64,000 nucleotides of DNA. Source: Aristolochia californica. Taxonomy: Eukaryota; Streptophyta; Magnoliopsida; Piperales; Aristolochiaceae. The stretch lies in NCBI GenBank assembly GCA_029961685.1, contig JARWKL010000007.1, positions 7,274,708 to 7,338,707 on the forward strand. Reading direction: 5' to 3'. Position numbers and translations under genes: made by a program. The stretch's first letter is position 1, and the number at the start of each line of letters is the position of its first letter. Of the stretch, positions 48,176-60,308 are shown piece by piece. The notes under the pieces were generated by a model. The model saw only the letters and a list, made by a program, of their open reading frames with translations. It did no database searches and was not told where the DNA came from.

Positions 48176-48247
48176 GGGCATTTGGTCTAGTGGTATGATT
48201 CTCGCTTAGGGTGCGAGAGGTCCCGAGTTCAATTCTCGGAATGCCCC
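48176..48247 (+). tRNA. tRNA-Pro (anticodon AGG), inside the SEP2 intron
   Basis: 72 nt. GGGCATT pairs with AATGCCC. The anticodon arm CTCGC-TTAGGGT-GCGAG gives AGG. The T arm CCGAG-TTCAATT-CTCGG is intact, with discriminator C. A T7 run lies just downstream (about 48255). It is nearly identical to the tRNA-Pro(TGG) 12.5 kb upstream, same strand. Confidence 0.97.
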
Positions 48248-48610
48248 TGAAAATATTTTTTTAATTTTGTCTTTGACCTTGTCATTATCTTCATGTTCTG
48301 CAGATCGCATTCGCCGGGGTAGTGGTGGAAGAGACCATAACAGGGAACTCCCTCTTCAGAAAAATGGAGCTGCTGGCCATCGCCGAAGCCGCCGGGGGTT
48401 GCTTGAGAGCAATTCTTTTCGCCGCCGCTTTCGCATGGTTTTCGAGCAACAGAACCCAAGTCGGAAAAATCTTCACAGTGAGCTGCAACACCTTCGTCGA
48501 TTCCCTCCGACACTCTCATCGACGGCTTGTTTTACGAATCCGGCTTGGTTACGTGGAAACCCCACATGCCACTGTTGTATGTAGCAGTGCTTCCGAATTT
48601 CAATACATAA

Positions 48611-49120
48611 TAGATATGAACAACATCAGCAAGCAGCATTCTCTCAGTATTGCAGTAAGAACCGCGACTGAGGTGCCTTCGGGAAAGAATTTTCCCCACT
48701 ATTCTCAGACTCCAACCGTCTGAACAATAATTAAAATTGAAGAATCAGTGCAAATCTTCGTCTATTTCACCAGTACCAATAACATGCTCAACTTCTCAGC
48801 CAACTAACTGCAAATTTTTTGATGCTGTGATCATCAAGTCACTGCATTTCTGATTATAATGATGTAAAATGTAGCAAATGATAGCTGTAAAACAAGATCC
48901 GCACAGTTGCCCCAGTTATGATCTACACAAGAAACACAGGTAATGGTGCATGGATTACTTTGGTTCATAGGCTTACAAGATGACTTGTGACAGTATTTGG
49001 ATGGCTACCAAGCATATGAACTATCGTTACAGCTCTCCTTTCAGCAGCACGACTAGTCACTGAGATTGCCAATAAGGACTCAGAAAACAAGTAAACGCTC
49101 AGAACCAAGCTTCAGATCAC
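48611..49120. other. Spacer between the convergent SEP2 and PRP31 pseudogenes
   Basis: AT-rich DNA, presumably the two facing 3' UTRs. No gene or repeat is seen. Confidence 0.5.
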
Positions 49121-49619
49121 TTACATTGAGTATTTCATCCAACAGTAGGGTCTTTGTACAGGTTGAGGAACATGAGGCTCAAACCCAGCAAAGTTAAAGT
49201 GAATGTACACACAGAGTTGAGTAGCTTCCCTAAAGTCCTCTTGATTTTTGAGAAAGTTCCTTTCTCTGAAAAGTAGGTGCTTTGAGTACCACTTCCAAGT
49301 TAGACTTGCATGTGCCTGTGGATTTGTGAGTTCAATACCCTGCAAGAGAAAAACAGCAGGGCCTAAGTTTTCATACGTAGAATCCAAAAAGGCTAGGTCT
49401 TATTGAGGTCCACAATATAGCAATACAAGATCCAATCCTACATGCTCATAAATATCATCAAGAACAAATGCAAACTAAGTAATAACTAGAATAATGCCTA
49501 CACGAGCCAGAAAATTTATAACATTTATGGAAGTCACAAATTACCTGATACAGAAAAATGATCCTGGCAAATTAACAAGAACATGTTATGACTAGAAGTT
49601 TACATCCCTTCAATCTATT

Positions 49620-49864
49620 TGTTGTGCGATTTCCCCCTCTGTCCGTTCTACAATGACGTGATTAACAAAGAAATCAAACAAGAATGAAAAACAAAAGGGA
49701 TTTAACGGTGGTTCGGCAGTATACCGGAAAACTTTCACTATTTTTCAATTAGGGTTACATATTATTTTATACTAAACCCTAGACGTATTTGTATATAAAA
49801 TATATAAATACTCCTGTACAAAAATACCCCTAACCTAAGTATATATACACCATATGCTCCAACA
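49620..49864 (-). repeat. Left LTR of copia element 4
   Basis: 245 bp. It lacks the ~25-bp block present in the right LTR near 54930-54955. Confidence 0.92.
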
Positions 49865-49954
49865 ATCTCCACCTTGGCGAATATCTACCCCTTAAGAAAA
49901 AAAAAGCATAACCTAGAACTCCACCTGGAACAATAGGTCAGGGCCGTCTCCCAT

Positions 49955-52900
49955 CTAGTAACTAGAGACATTTATCAAGTTTAAGCAATGCTTGAACTTA
50001 TCTATAGTAACAGGTTTTGTCAACATGTCTGTTGCATTCTCAGAAGTGTGAACTTTTTCAAATAGTAGTTCACCTGATGAAACCAATTCCCTAATCCTGT
50101 GAAACCTCACATCTATGTGTTTGGTCCTCGCATGATACACCTGGTTCTTCGCCAAATAAATGACACTCTGACTATCACAATGCAATAGAACTCCACCTTG
50201 CTGGACACCCAGCTCCTTGACCAACCCTGTAAGCCACAAAGCCTCCTTGGCAACCTCAACTACTGCCATATACTCTGACTTAGTAGTAGATAGTGCAACT
50301 ATAGACTGTACCATGGACTTCCAACAAATAGGTCCTCCCACAAGAGTAAATACCTAACCTAAGGTAGACCTCCTGTCATCCAAGTCCCCTGCATAGTCTA
50401 CATCCACATATCCTACAACTGAAGGGTCACTCTGTTGGCTGCTAAACATGAAGTCATAGTCTGTAGTACCCCTCAAGTATCTGAAAATCCACTTGACTGT
50501 ATCCCAATGTTGTCGACCCAGATTTGAAAGAAACTTGCTAACAACGCTGACAGCTTGTGCCAAATCTGGTCTTGCACAAACCATAGCATACATCAAACAC
50601 CCCACTGCACTGGCATATGAGACCTTTGACATGTCATGAACTTCATCATCTGTCTTCGGGCTCTGAGCGGTAGACAATCTGAAATGATTCGCCAAAGCTA
50701 TACTTACTAGTTTTGCATTACCCATACTGAACTTGTCCAACACTTTCTCAACATAGCTATGCTGAGACAGCCATAATCTCCTGGAAGCTCTGTCCCTGTG
50801 AATCTCCATCCCAATAATCTTCTTAGCCACACCCAAATCCTTCATGTCAAATTCTCTATTCAACAAAGTCTTCAACTTGTTGACCTCACTCATACTCTTT
50901 GCAGCAATCAACATATTGCACATAAAGTAACAGAAAAATAAAAGAATCATTATCAAGGTTTTTCACATAAACACAACAATTATACTCACGACTTTTGTAG
51001 CCAATCTGGATCATGTAAGAGTCAAATCGCTTGTACCACTGCCTCGGAGACTGCTTCAGCCCATAGCGTGATTTCTTCAAATTACAGACCAAATGTTCTT
51101 GTCCAAGGTGACTAAACCCTTCTGGCTGCACCATGCAAATTTGTTCCTCCAAGTCACCATGAAGGAAAGTTGTTTTTACGTTTATCTGCTCCAACTGCAT
51201 GTCTAAATGTGCTACTAACGCCAACACTGCCCTGATGGAGGTGTGTCTGACCACAGGGGAGAAGACCTGGGGAGAAGACCTCATCATAGTCAACCCCTTT
51301 CCTCTGTGAGTAACCTTTTGCTACTAGACGAGTCTTGAATTTTTTCCCCTCTTTTTTTTATATTGTTTTTTTCTTCTTATACACCCATTTGCACCCTATT
51401 GCTCTCTTCCCCTTGGGAAGCTCCACCAACTCCCATGTCTGGATCTTATGCAAAGACTCCATCTCCTTCATCATAGCACCCATCCATTTACTTTTCTCTT
51501 GGTTTTGTACTACTTCTTGAAAAGTAGTAGGATCCCTGCTACTAGTAATAAGTGCATAAGAAACCAAATCTTCAAACCATACCTGGTAGGTGGCTTGATA
51601 GTGAGTTTGGTCTATCTATGGCTATACTGTGATGTTGCTGATCACCTGAGCTAGAACTCTCTACATGCTGAGCATCCTCTTCTCTACCATGGTTTTCTAG
51701 CTCCACCTGCACCACATGATCATTGGTGTTGCAAGTTTCTGGCACCTGTTTCTCTTCTTCCTGAGTACATTGTAACATGGTTTTTTCATCAAAAACCACA
51801 TCTCTATTGATCACCATCTTGTTTGCCTTCGGATCCAAGAGCTTGAAGCTATCACCCCTTTCTGATACCTCAGAAAGCTACACTGTCTAGACTTTGCATC
51901 AAGTTTCGACCTCTCCTCACTAGAAACATGGACATAGGCTGGACATCCAAACACTCTCAAGCTAAAGTAGTCTACCTCACTGCCTGTCCACATCTCCTTT
52001 AATACTTTCCCATCTAGTGTTGCTCTTGGTAATTTGTTAATCAAGAAACATGCCATATTCACTGCTTCTGCCCAAAAGTTCTTTGCAAGCCCTGCATTCA
52101 ACCTGAGACATCTAGCTCTTTCAGCTATTGTTTTGTTCATCCGTTCCGCCACACCGTTCTGTTGTGGTGTCTTGTGTATTGTAAAGTGTCTCACACAACT
52201 CCTTGAACTTTGAATCTATGTACTCAGTATTATTGTCTGACCTGAGGCATTTTATCTTCTTCCCTGTCTGGTTTTCTACTTCAGTATTCCACAACTTGAA
52301 CTTGGCAAACGTTTCTGACTTGTGCTGCATGAAATACACCCAACCTTTCGTGAGTAGTCATGAATAAAGGTCACGAAATACATGTGTCCTCCTCGGGATA
52401 CTACTCTCACTGGCCCCCAAACATCTGAATGAACATGGTCAAGAATTCCCTCTGTCTTGTGTGTGGTTGCCTTGAACTGCACCTTATTCTGTTTCCCAAG
52501 TCTGTTTCCCAAGAACACAAAACTTGCAGAAATCAAGCTTGCATGTTTTGACACCCTTCAATAGATTTCTCTTATGAAGCTCTATCATCCCACGCACTCC
52601 CATATGACCTAACCGCATATGCCACAAGACTGTACAGTCTGACTCAGACTCTACAGCTACAACTCCACCTACAACTGTCGTACCTTGTAGTGTATAGATA
52701 TTTCCAGATAGTTTCTGCCCCTTTATCACTGTTAAGACACTTTTACTCACTTTCTTTCTTAAATCCGGAATATGTCTAAAGTCACAATGTTCTAATCACA
52801 CCATCAAACATTTTAATTTTTATACTCCCTATTCCAACAACTTTGCATGAAGCAATGTTACCCATCCGAACATAACCAGAGTTTACTAACCTGTAGGTGT

Positions 52901-54700
52901 GAAACCAATCTTTATTGGGTGTCATGTGACAAGAGCATGCTGAATCCAGAATCCAAGAATCTCTGAGATGATCTGAACTGGATGAAACAGAAAACATATC
53001 CCCATCACCACTCTCTGAGTCTTCTTCTTCCACTACATTCGCAAACTTTGATGGACCCTCTTTGTTCTCTGCATTCCTTTTCTTTTTCTCTGGACAATCC
53101 CATTTTATGTGCCCCTTTTACCCGCACTTAAAACACGTGATATCCTTCCTCTTCCTAGATTTAGACAGAGATTTGTTATTACTCGATCCATTCCGAGACT
53201 TGTTCTTCCACGTTCCTGGTTACCCTTCACCACAAGTCCTTCACCTTGTGAAATCTCATCACTGGCTTTCTTCCTCTGATGGAAGCCTAATAGAGTACTT
53301 GTGATATCCTTCAATTTGAGAGTTTTTTTTCCCGACATCAGAGTCGTAACCAAATTTTCGTACGTAGGAGAATTAGGTAGGGAATTCAGTAATATTAACG
53401 CCTTGTCTCCGTCTTCAAACTTCACATCAACCCGCCTCAAATCACTAATTAGCTGATTGAAAACGTTGATATGCTGGCTCAATTCCGAGCCCTCTGACAT
53501 CTAAAGACCATATAGTTTCTGCTTAAGATAGAACTTGTTCGTCAACGACTTGGACATATACCGACTTCCAGTTTCAACCAAACTTCCGCTGGTGATTCCT
53601 CATCCATGACGTGATACATCATTGTCAAGAGGCTGACCAATGCAACCTAAAAGACTAGTCGGTTAAGTGCGGAAAGCCACCGCTCACAAGAGTGGATGGA
53701 ACCACTCTGACACCCACCCCGCCCATTCTTTACCGCCTCTCACGGGATTCGAACACGGGACGTGGCATGCCCCAGAACTCCCGATGTCAAGAGGTTGGCC
53801 AATACAACCTAAACGATTAGTCGGTTAAGTGTGGAAAGTCACCGTTCACAAGAGTGGACGGAACCACTCTGACAATCACGTCATTAGCAAAACAAGCCTA
53901 ATAGTCGCCACAACCTTCGCTTCCATTTCTTTCCAATCCATATCATCCATTCCTCCCAGTTGTTTTCCGTATAGCGCCTTCAACATGCCCTGCTGCACTA
54001 ACAGATCCTTCACCCTCCTCTGCATAATCCAAAATTCCCAGTTCCGTCAAATTTGGCAGAAGAAACCCCAGTCATCGTAGCCTAACTTGGGCTTTCCGCG
54101 CGAAAGGCCCGGATTTCAAGCGCTACCTATGCACCTTCGGCGTCTGTACAGAAAACACCAAAAAACGACCTCATGTGTGCACAGAGTGCGCAACTCGACG
54201 GACGCGTTGCAGACCTCGATAGGTGCGCCTGCATCAAATGTCAAGTTCCGAGAAGAAAAAAAAGTTTCCTCTTTCTGCGATTTCTCACAACGACGGGAGA
54301 AATCGCGACCTCGATGGCATCGTCTTCGGTGACACGTCACCGACAGAGAACACCTCTTGGACGGCGAGGTCCATCGTTTCCAGGTTTTAGAAGAGGGATT
54401 TCCTCTTCGGGTGAAACCTCATAGCGACGGATTTGCAGGGACTTCTACGATAGAGACAACATTGCAACCGGGGAAAAAGGGGGCGCTGTGACGGAGGAGT
54501 GCGAAGGAGTGGTTGTGCGACGGGAGGTCCAGAAGCCTTCAAGCCTCGGCGTTGGGAGTCCGGAAGACAACAACGTGCTGTGATGGAGGTGCCGTTGCAA
54601 CGGATAAACCTCCGGTGCGGAAGGCATAACAGCGTCAGTGTGCCGGTGTTTCGCAAATCGGAACGGAATGTCGGAGCTGGAGCAAGAGAAGGATCGAAGC
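49955..54700 (-). pseudogene. Copia element 4 gag-pol, broken
   Basis: Visible minus-strand blocks include protease DSWILDSACSCHMTPNKDWF and integrase HTPQQNG-type KTPQQNGVAERMNKTIAERA with FGCPAYVHVSS. Reverse transcriptase shows WKGAMMKEMESLHK-like WMGAMMKEMESLHKIQTW and YGLKQSPRQWYKRFDSYMIQ, and RNase H shows ALSTTKSEYMAVVEVAKEAL and KHIDVRFHRIRELV. The YVDD-like site is degraded. Frames shift several times. The gag segment is interrupted by a TRIM. Confidence 0.88.
53623..53874. mobile_element. Small TRIM (252 bp) inside the gag of copia element 4
   Basis: The 90-bp LTRs at 53623-53712 and 53785-53874 (TGTCAAGAGG...CACTCTGACA) flank a 72-bp centre. The flanks ATCAT and ATCAC are a near-perfect 5-bp duplication. 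The centre contains GGGATTCGAACACGGGA, a tRNA T-arm-like word on the opposite strand (GTGTTCGAATCCC), and CCACCCCGCCC beside the left LTR. I could not identify an orthodox primer-binding site, so orientation is open. Confidence 0.85.
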
Positions 54701-54846
54701 TCCGGTCTCGTCATCAGAAATTTCTTTTCGCCCACCGTGCAAACTCCTCTGTTTCCAAAAACAGAGACTCCTCACAACGGGTCATCGCTGAACTGGAAAT
54801 CTGCCTGCGTCGTTGCCCGTTTCTTCCTGAAGCTCCGATACCAAAT

Positions 54847-55098
54847 TGTTGTGTGATTTCCCTCTCTGTCTGATCTACAACAACGTGATCAACAAAGAAC
54901 AAAAGGGATTTAACGGTGGTTCGGTAGTATGCCTACATCCACTGAAGCGACGGCCGGAAAACTTTCACTATTTCTCAATTAGGGTTACATAAATATTTTA
55001 TACTAAACCCTAGATGTATTTGTGTATAAAATACATAAATATCCCTATACAAAAATACCCCTCCAAACCTAAGTATATATACGCCATATGCTCCAACA
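54847..55098 (-). repeat. Right LTR of copia element 4
   Basis: 252 bp; the adjacent internal sequence carries the primer-binding site. Confidence 0.92.
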
Positions 55099-58000
55099 CT
55101 ATTCATGTAGCAGACGGACTAAAATGACAAAAGGATGTGTCTAGGTCTATATTTGATCTCTAAAAACAGTCCTTTGAAACTCATATGAATCCTGTTGAAC
55201 TGTTAAAGAAGTGATAGCTTAAGAGTCCAAACTAAACAAGAATATCTATGAAATAACAACTGAAATAGTAGAGCCAGAACAAAAGAAGCGGCATTTTGTG
55301 CAAATGCTTTCAACTAAAAGCAAGTGCTGTTAAGCCTCAAAATGAAAAAAATAAAACATAAAATAGCAAGTCCTGTCATAGCACCAAGTTACATCCAGAA
55401 CAGTTGCAACTAAAAGCAGATAAGCCAGATTCACCTGTACAGATGTAAATGCCAAACTTGAAGTCAAACCCGATGTAGCCCCACTGCTGCCATAGTGCTT
55501 TTCCTTGAACCTGAAATATTGAGAAGCAGATTTATAAAGGTAGAGTAGGAAGAAGTTACAGTGCAAAGAGTAAGTAATGAATAGCAACAAAAAGGATTTT
55601 AGATTAAACAGCACAAGAGAAATGTAATGAACTTCTTTCAAACTTTATTATTTAGTACTATAGTGCTAAACATATCTATGGCATGATAGCAGTAAGAAGG
55701 CAAAGAAAGCAACTTACTTTTTAGCAACTTTTGCAGCAAGATTGCTCGGACCAACTGATACACGCAGCTTCCCACTTCCAGCCTGACCAAGCATACCGTA
55801 CCCTTCACCAAGACCATCCCCTATATGCAGTAAAAAGAATATCACAACATTAACATTTGGAATTACATATTCAGAAAATCCATGTATGAGACTGCTCCAA
55901 CAAGATAAAATAAATGTAACTTTCCTAATCTGTGTAATAGAAAACTTAGGGATTGCTTTCTACAATACTTCTAAGTAAAATTCTCAAGCTGATAATGAGA
56001 TTAACAACAAAAGTAAACAAGAGTCATGCGCTTAACATTAAGCACAAAAATTAACTACTGGAGGTTTAGAAGACATAGTAAGTGTCAATAGATTTCATTC
56101 TATTATAAGAAGACATATAAAATATATGCACTGCTACTCTTAGATGGCACATAATAAATTACTGTAACATGTCATGCGCACTTCAGTTCATTGTCATCAT
56201 CATCCTACAACGTTTTTAGCGCCTGCCCAACTATGTTAGGGTTAGCTACATAAATCTTCCTTCTTAATGTACTAGCACTTGCCAGACCATCATTGGGTCA
56301 CCTTCTTTCAGTCAGTTCAATGGCCACATAATTTATGGATGCCCATACCTAAAGAGCTTTCTTCTGGGACTCTAAACCGCATTCAGTTGGCCAACTTTCT
56401 CATATCGGTTACAGCATAACTGCAAAATGTATATGATGAGTACATCAAATGACCGACACCGAAAACATTTAGTTTTGACAAGTATGATGACAAGAAATAG
56501 TTATAGAAAGTCCATTTATACAAATTGTAATTCAGAGAGCCCAGCAAGCAGATTACAGTTGGTGCAATGACCCAGTAGCCACCAATAAGATGCATAACAT
56601 AATATCACCCCAACCCAAAGGAAGGAGCAAATGTAATGAGGCCACCAATGCCAGCAACCACCTCAACAACATCAGTTTGGTGCATGTCAGATGAACCTTA
56701 GGCATTGCCAGATCAAAAAGTGCCATGCATATCAGTACAGCAAAGAAAACCAAACCAGAGTACCTTTCCTTCATCTTCCAGAGACAACGACCACCTCTCT
56801 TCTTCTTGGGCTCTGAATCAGGAACAGGAAGAGGCTTTGGCTGTTTTGCAGGAGGAGGCTCTTGCCACTTTTCAATCTTTTTACGGATCTCCTCCCGCAA
56901 ATCCCTGCCAGTCTTCCCAGTGGGATCCCCTCTTGTAGAATCCACTCGTGCAGCAAGTGTTGATTTTGCAGCTAAAAGCCAACAGGTACGCATCCTCAAT
57001 GCAGGAGGTGTGCTTTGGAAAATTTCTGTTTGCTCCATGTAGCCCACACGAAATTGTGAAGTTGCGGAGGAAAACCCAGCCAAGTTCTTCTTTTTTGCAC
57101 CCAAAAGTTGAACATTACAAGCTGGCATCTTAGCCAAAGAAGACAACCCACCAGCAGTGCCCATCAGCTTTGCAGCCACTGCACTTCCAACTATAGCAGA
57201 AAGATTTGGTGCAATATACCCCATTCTACTCTCCACAAAGTCTAACACCTTCTTAGCAGAGTCAAGAGCAAGAGCTCAGTCACATGCATCAATGGTCTTT
57301 TGCAGATTTTCTTCAGGAAGAGGCTTACCGGTGGTAGTTGAGGCAGTCACTGAAAGAACCATAATAATAGCGGATGGTAAAAGTCCTTCAAGGTCAACTA
57401 GAGTCAAGTCCATCTCATTTCCAATCTTTTTTACCACTCGGGCATAATCAATTGGGTGATGCACAAGGGATTCCAGCTCAGGAAACTTTAAGCGATAATT
57501 GTCCCAGATGAAATTGTGGATAATAATAATTTCATTCTCAATATCAACTGATAAGGCATTACAGTCAACTATTAGTTGGTACTCAGGATCATCCTCCAAC
57601 ACTAGACCATGGTTTGAAATATCAGACACCTTTTCAAGTCCCTCTTCAACTTTCTGCAGTTCATCATCCAAATTTGTCAGTTCTGCCCCATTTAGGAAAT
57701 GACATCTAATCTTGTAAAAGACACAGTTAGTATCCAGGACATCATGATCAACAAAATGAATGTGGTAAAAGAAGATTCACACAACTTTTAGTTTGATGTG
57801 ATCTCTTTTCTTCAGCAACTATAAAAAAAGACATTACAGCCAACTCAAAGGATAGGCAAAGAAAAAGAAAAAGATCATCAGAAAAGCATTAAAAAACAGA
57901 TATATCTAAAAGATGATAACAAGAAACATATCGGCCCCACATTGTAACTTCAGCAATGAAATTTGGGTGCCATCCAACCTAAATTCAACATACCACTACT

Positions 58001-60308
58001 CAAGCCCAAAACATACACATAATTCCTCCAGCAAAGACATTCCTGATCCCTACGGGAAAGCATTATAGAATACTGCAGTTGCTGCATTGCCATGGCACAT
58101 ATGGCTAGAAAGAAACAACCAAACTTTTCAGGGGAAAAAAACATCTATTGGGGAAGTCCTAGAGAAAATAGTCAACAGCACACTACAGCGGGACAGTAGC
58201 ATCCACAGATTGCTACTTTCCCTCCCCACAGCGATTAAAATTGAATTTTGATAGGCCATCCCTTGGCAACCCTGGGGCAGCAGGCATGAGTTGCCTAATT
58301 TGGGACTCTAATGTCATTCAGCTGGACTACTCAGGCACAGTAGGAACCTGCCATTCTAAAGAAGCTGAAGCTAGGGTATCACTGGCCGGAATCAGACTCT
58401 ACAAACTGCACTTCAGCAATTCACTTATGACTCATCTGTAGTCATCGGATGGGGGAGCAATCCAGTGGCTGCCCCACAAAGCTAAAGCCTCTCTTTGACG
58501 AGATCAGGGACATAATACTTGAGTGGAGAATAGTATGGAAGAAGATTCCAAGATCATAAAACTCAGAAGCCGATAAATTGGCAAAAGTAAGGGACATCCA
58601 GAGATGGTTTCGCCTCCAGGCCTCTGCTTAAGCTATAGCTCTTTGAGCTCTTGTACTTTATGCTCTACCCTATATTGTATCACTATTCCTAAGTTAATCA
58701 ACAAAGATATCACCATTTCAAAAAGAAAAAGAAAAAAAAAACAAATTGGCCCAAGTTTTGAACTTGATCATAAGTGTATATATTGGTACAAAAACAACTG
58801 ACAGGAACAGCTGAGTACAAGATCATTCAAATGGTCGAAGCCTCACAGTTATAGCATCTAAACTGCATGGCCAACTTTCTTTTAAGAGTATATTTTACAT
58901 ATTTATTTTTATTTGCATTATAAAAATATCGTTTACCAGAAGTGAATCAAACTAGACCAGACAAAAGCTTTAAAGAATGGAGTAAGATTACTTATTTGAG
59001 CTTATAAAACTTTCAAAAAAATTTACACATATTGCTGTCAGGTGTCTTGACAGGGATTGTGCTTGCTGAACATGAGTCCTGCTCCTATAATTTAACCTAA
59101 TAGTATAAAAATTCAAAATACTAAAGATATAATGAGGCATCCAGACTGTAAACGGAGAAAAAAAAAGAGTATATGGTGCTGCTATGTACATCAACATCAT
59201 CATTAGAGCCTCAGCCCAATGGATCAGCATGGGTAAATAAATATATAACAATGAAATTTCAACCTATCCTTTTTATTTTAACCTCTACTTCTAAGAAAAA
59301 AACAAAGAAAAAGGAGGAATAATGAGGCAGGTGCCGTTTGAGGAAGATTGAAAAAAAAAAAAAAAAAACACCAATGCTGAAGGTTTGAACACTTACTTGT
59401 ACAATGTCCATATAACGTTGTGTCTTCTGCAACTTTGATACACTATCCAGGTCATCATAGTTAAGAGATTCTATATCAGGCATGCCCACATCAGCATCTT
59501 CTTCTATATGTCTGACATCATCACCTTCATCATCCTGCATGATGGTGATCATCAAAAGTAGAAAGGCAATATGATATTGTTTCAAATAATTAATATATCA
59601 AAGACTACCATGAAAAGAAGTGTTCCTAACTTTTTTTTTACAACAACAATTAGTTTTCACAAAGAAGAAAAAATTATCAAGACCTCCCATTGAAGTTACA
59701 TATTGAAAATAAATAAAAATGTTAATAATCAAACATAGAAACTAGTAAGAAGATATCATAAAAGGCATAGTGTTTCCATACCAGATGTTGTTCAAAAACA
59801 CCCCTCCCTCCAGCAAGATGTTCAGAAACTCCATTCTTTCTCAAAGAATCAGCTATGAGTTATGCAAATATAAGCGTTGTGGCTCCAAGATTTTTTTTTT
59901 TTCTGAAAGCATCCAAGATATATTTTCAGTCCACCTAACTCCGTTATCTCAGGATAAAGTTAAATAAAACATCAAGGGGGAGAGAAGGTAATTGGACACC
60001 CAGCAGATAATGACTGCAGTCTCCTTCCACAAGATTGGGTTCACAGAAATGATAGAAGTTGAAACTGAACCCCTGAAGATAAACTGCCACTTAGCATTTA
60101 TTGAATTGCTACAACCAAAAGGAGCAGAGTACCCTAGATGTATGCTCCCATCATAGTGCTGGAAAAAAAAAGGAGAGAGAAAGAAAAAAGAAGAAAAGGT
60201 ATCCTACAAATAAAGAGAAATAATAAAAAATCATATTCTCACCAGAGAAGGTGCTTCATTGTCAGATAAATCGTCCAAATCTGCCAAAAAAGAATCAGCA
60301 AGTGTTGC

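Larger units (their letters stand above)
36676..48610 (+). pseudogene. SEP2: SEP2 (stress-enhanced protein 2) pseudogene, split by an 11.1-kb retroelement
   Basis: SEP2 is a thylakoid two-helix LHC-like protein induced by light stress. Exon 1 starts at 36676 with a plastid-transit-like MATAASYAAPTIRSELQQPK and is broken after 36804. It resumes after the retroelement at about 47905-48088, where KIVLQP, LRSYGFGRDG and SYIENSRKSQHSEIISGWFA occur in different frames. Exon 2 (from 48304) gives IAFAGVVVEETITGNSLFRK and GKIFTVSCNTFVDS. The family end SDTLIDGLFYESG then appears only in another frame. So at least three frame changes accompany the insertion. The intron 48089-48303 contains a tRNA-Pro. 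The symbol rests on the chlorophyll-binding-like helix and C-terminal motifs. Confidence 0.82.
49620..55098 (-). mobile_element. Ty1/copia element 4, TSD CTATT, in the last PRP31 intron
   Basis: The LTRs are 49620-49864 (245 bp) and 54847-55098 (252 bp), TGTTGTG(C/T)GATTTCC...GCTCCAACA. Perfect CTATT duplications lie at 49615-49619 and 55099-55103. The primer-binding site reads TTTGGTATCGGAGC on the minus strand. A complete but broken order follows: gag (53.1-54.7), protease (52.8-53.0), pre-integrase (52.5-52.75), integrase (51.8-52.55), reverse transcriptase (50.35-51.57), RNase H (49.95-50.35). The LTRs differ at several bases plus a ~25-bp indel (TGCCTACATCCACTGAAGCG in the right copy). 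Confidence 0.95.
49121..60308 (-). pseudogene. PRP31: PRP31 splicing factor pseudogene, seven exons visible
   Basis: PRP31 is the Nop-domain protein of the U4/U6 snRNP. Exons, 5' to 3' on the minus strand, are 60243-60308, 59397-59534, 56764-57653, 56349-56419, 55718-55820, 55435-55510 and 49121-49339. All have GT-AG borders and conserved phases. Landmarks are SLNYDDLDSVSKLQKTQRYM, DDPEYQLIVDCNALSVDIEN, NLSAIVGSAVAAKLMGTAGG, EEIRKKIEKWQEPPPAKQPK and GEGYGMLGQAGSGKLRVS. Lesions are an in-frame TGA after KTIDACD (family residue Arg), a second TGA after MRKLAN (again Arg), and a frameshift in the last exon, where LGSGTQSTYFSEKGTFSKIK lies in another frame. A start codon directly before ATLADSFLADLDDLSD is not visible and may lie in an upstream exon. 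A copia occupies the last intron. Confidence 0.9.

Noticed and set aside
49121..49387. Stand-alone 88-aa gene on the minus strand
   Set aside because: GIELTNPQAHA and the out-of-frame LGSGTQSTYFSEKGTF show it is the frameshifted last exon of PRP31.
54087..54873. GC-rich overlapping frames on both strands near 54.1-54.9 kb
   Set aside because: They lie in the leader and gag start of copia element 4 just inside its right LTR; no independent motif.
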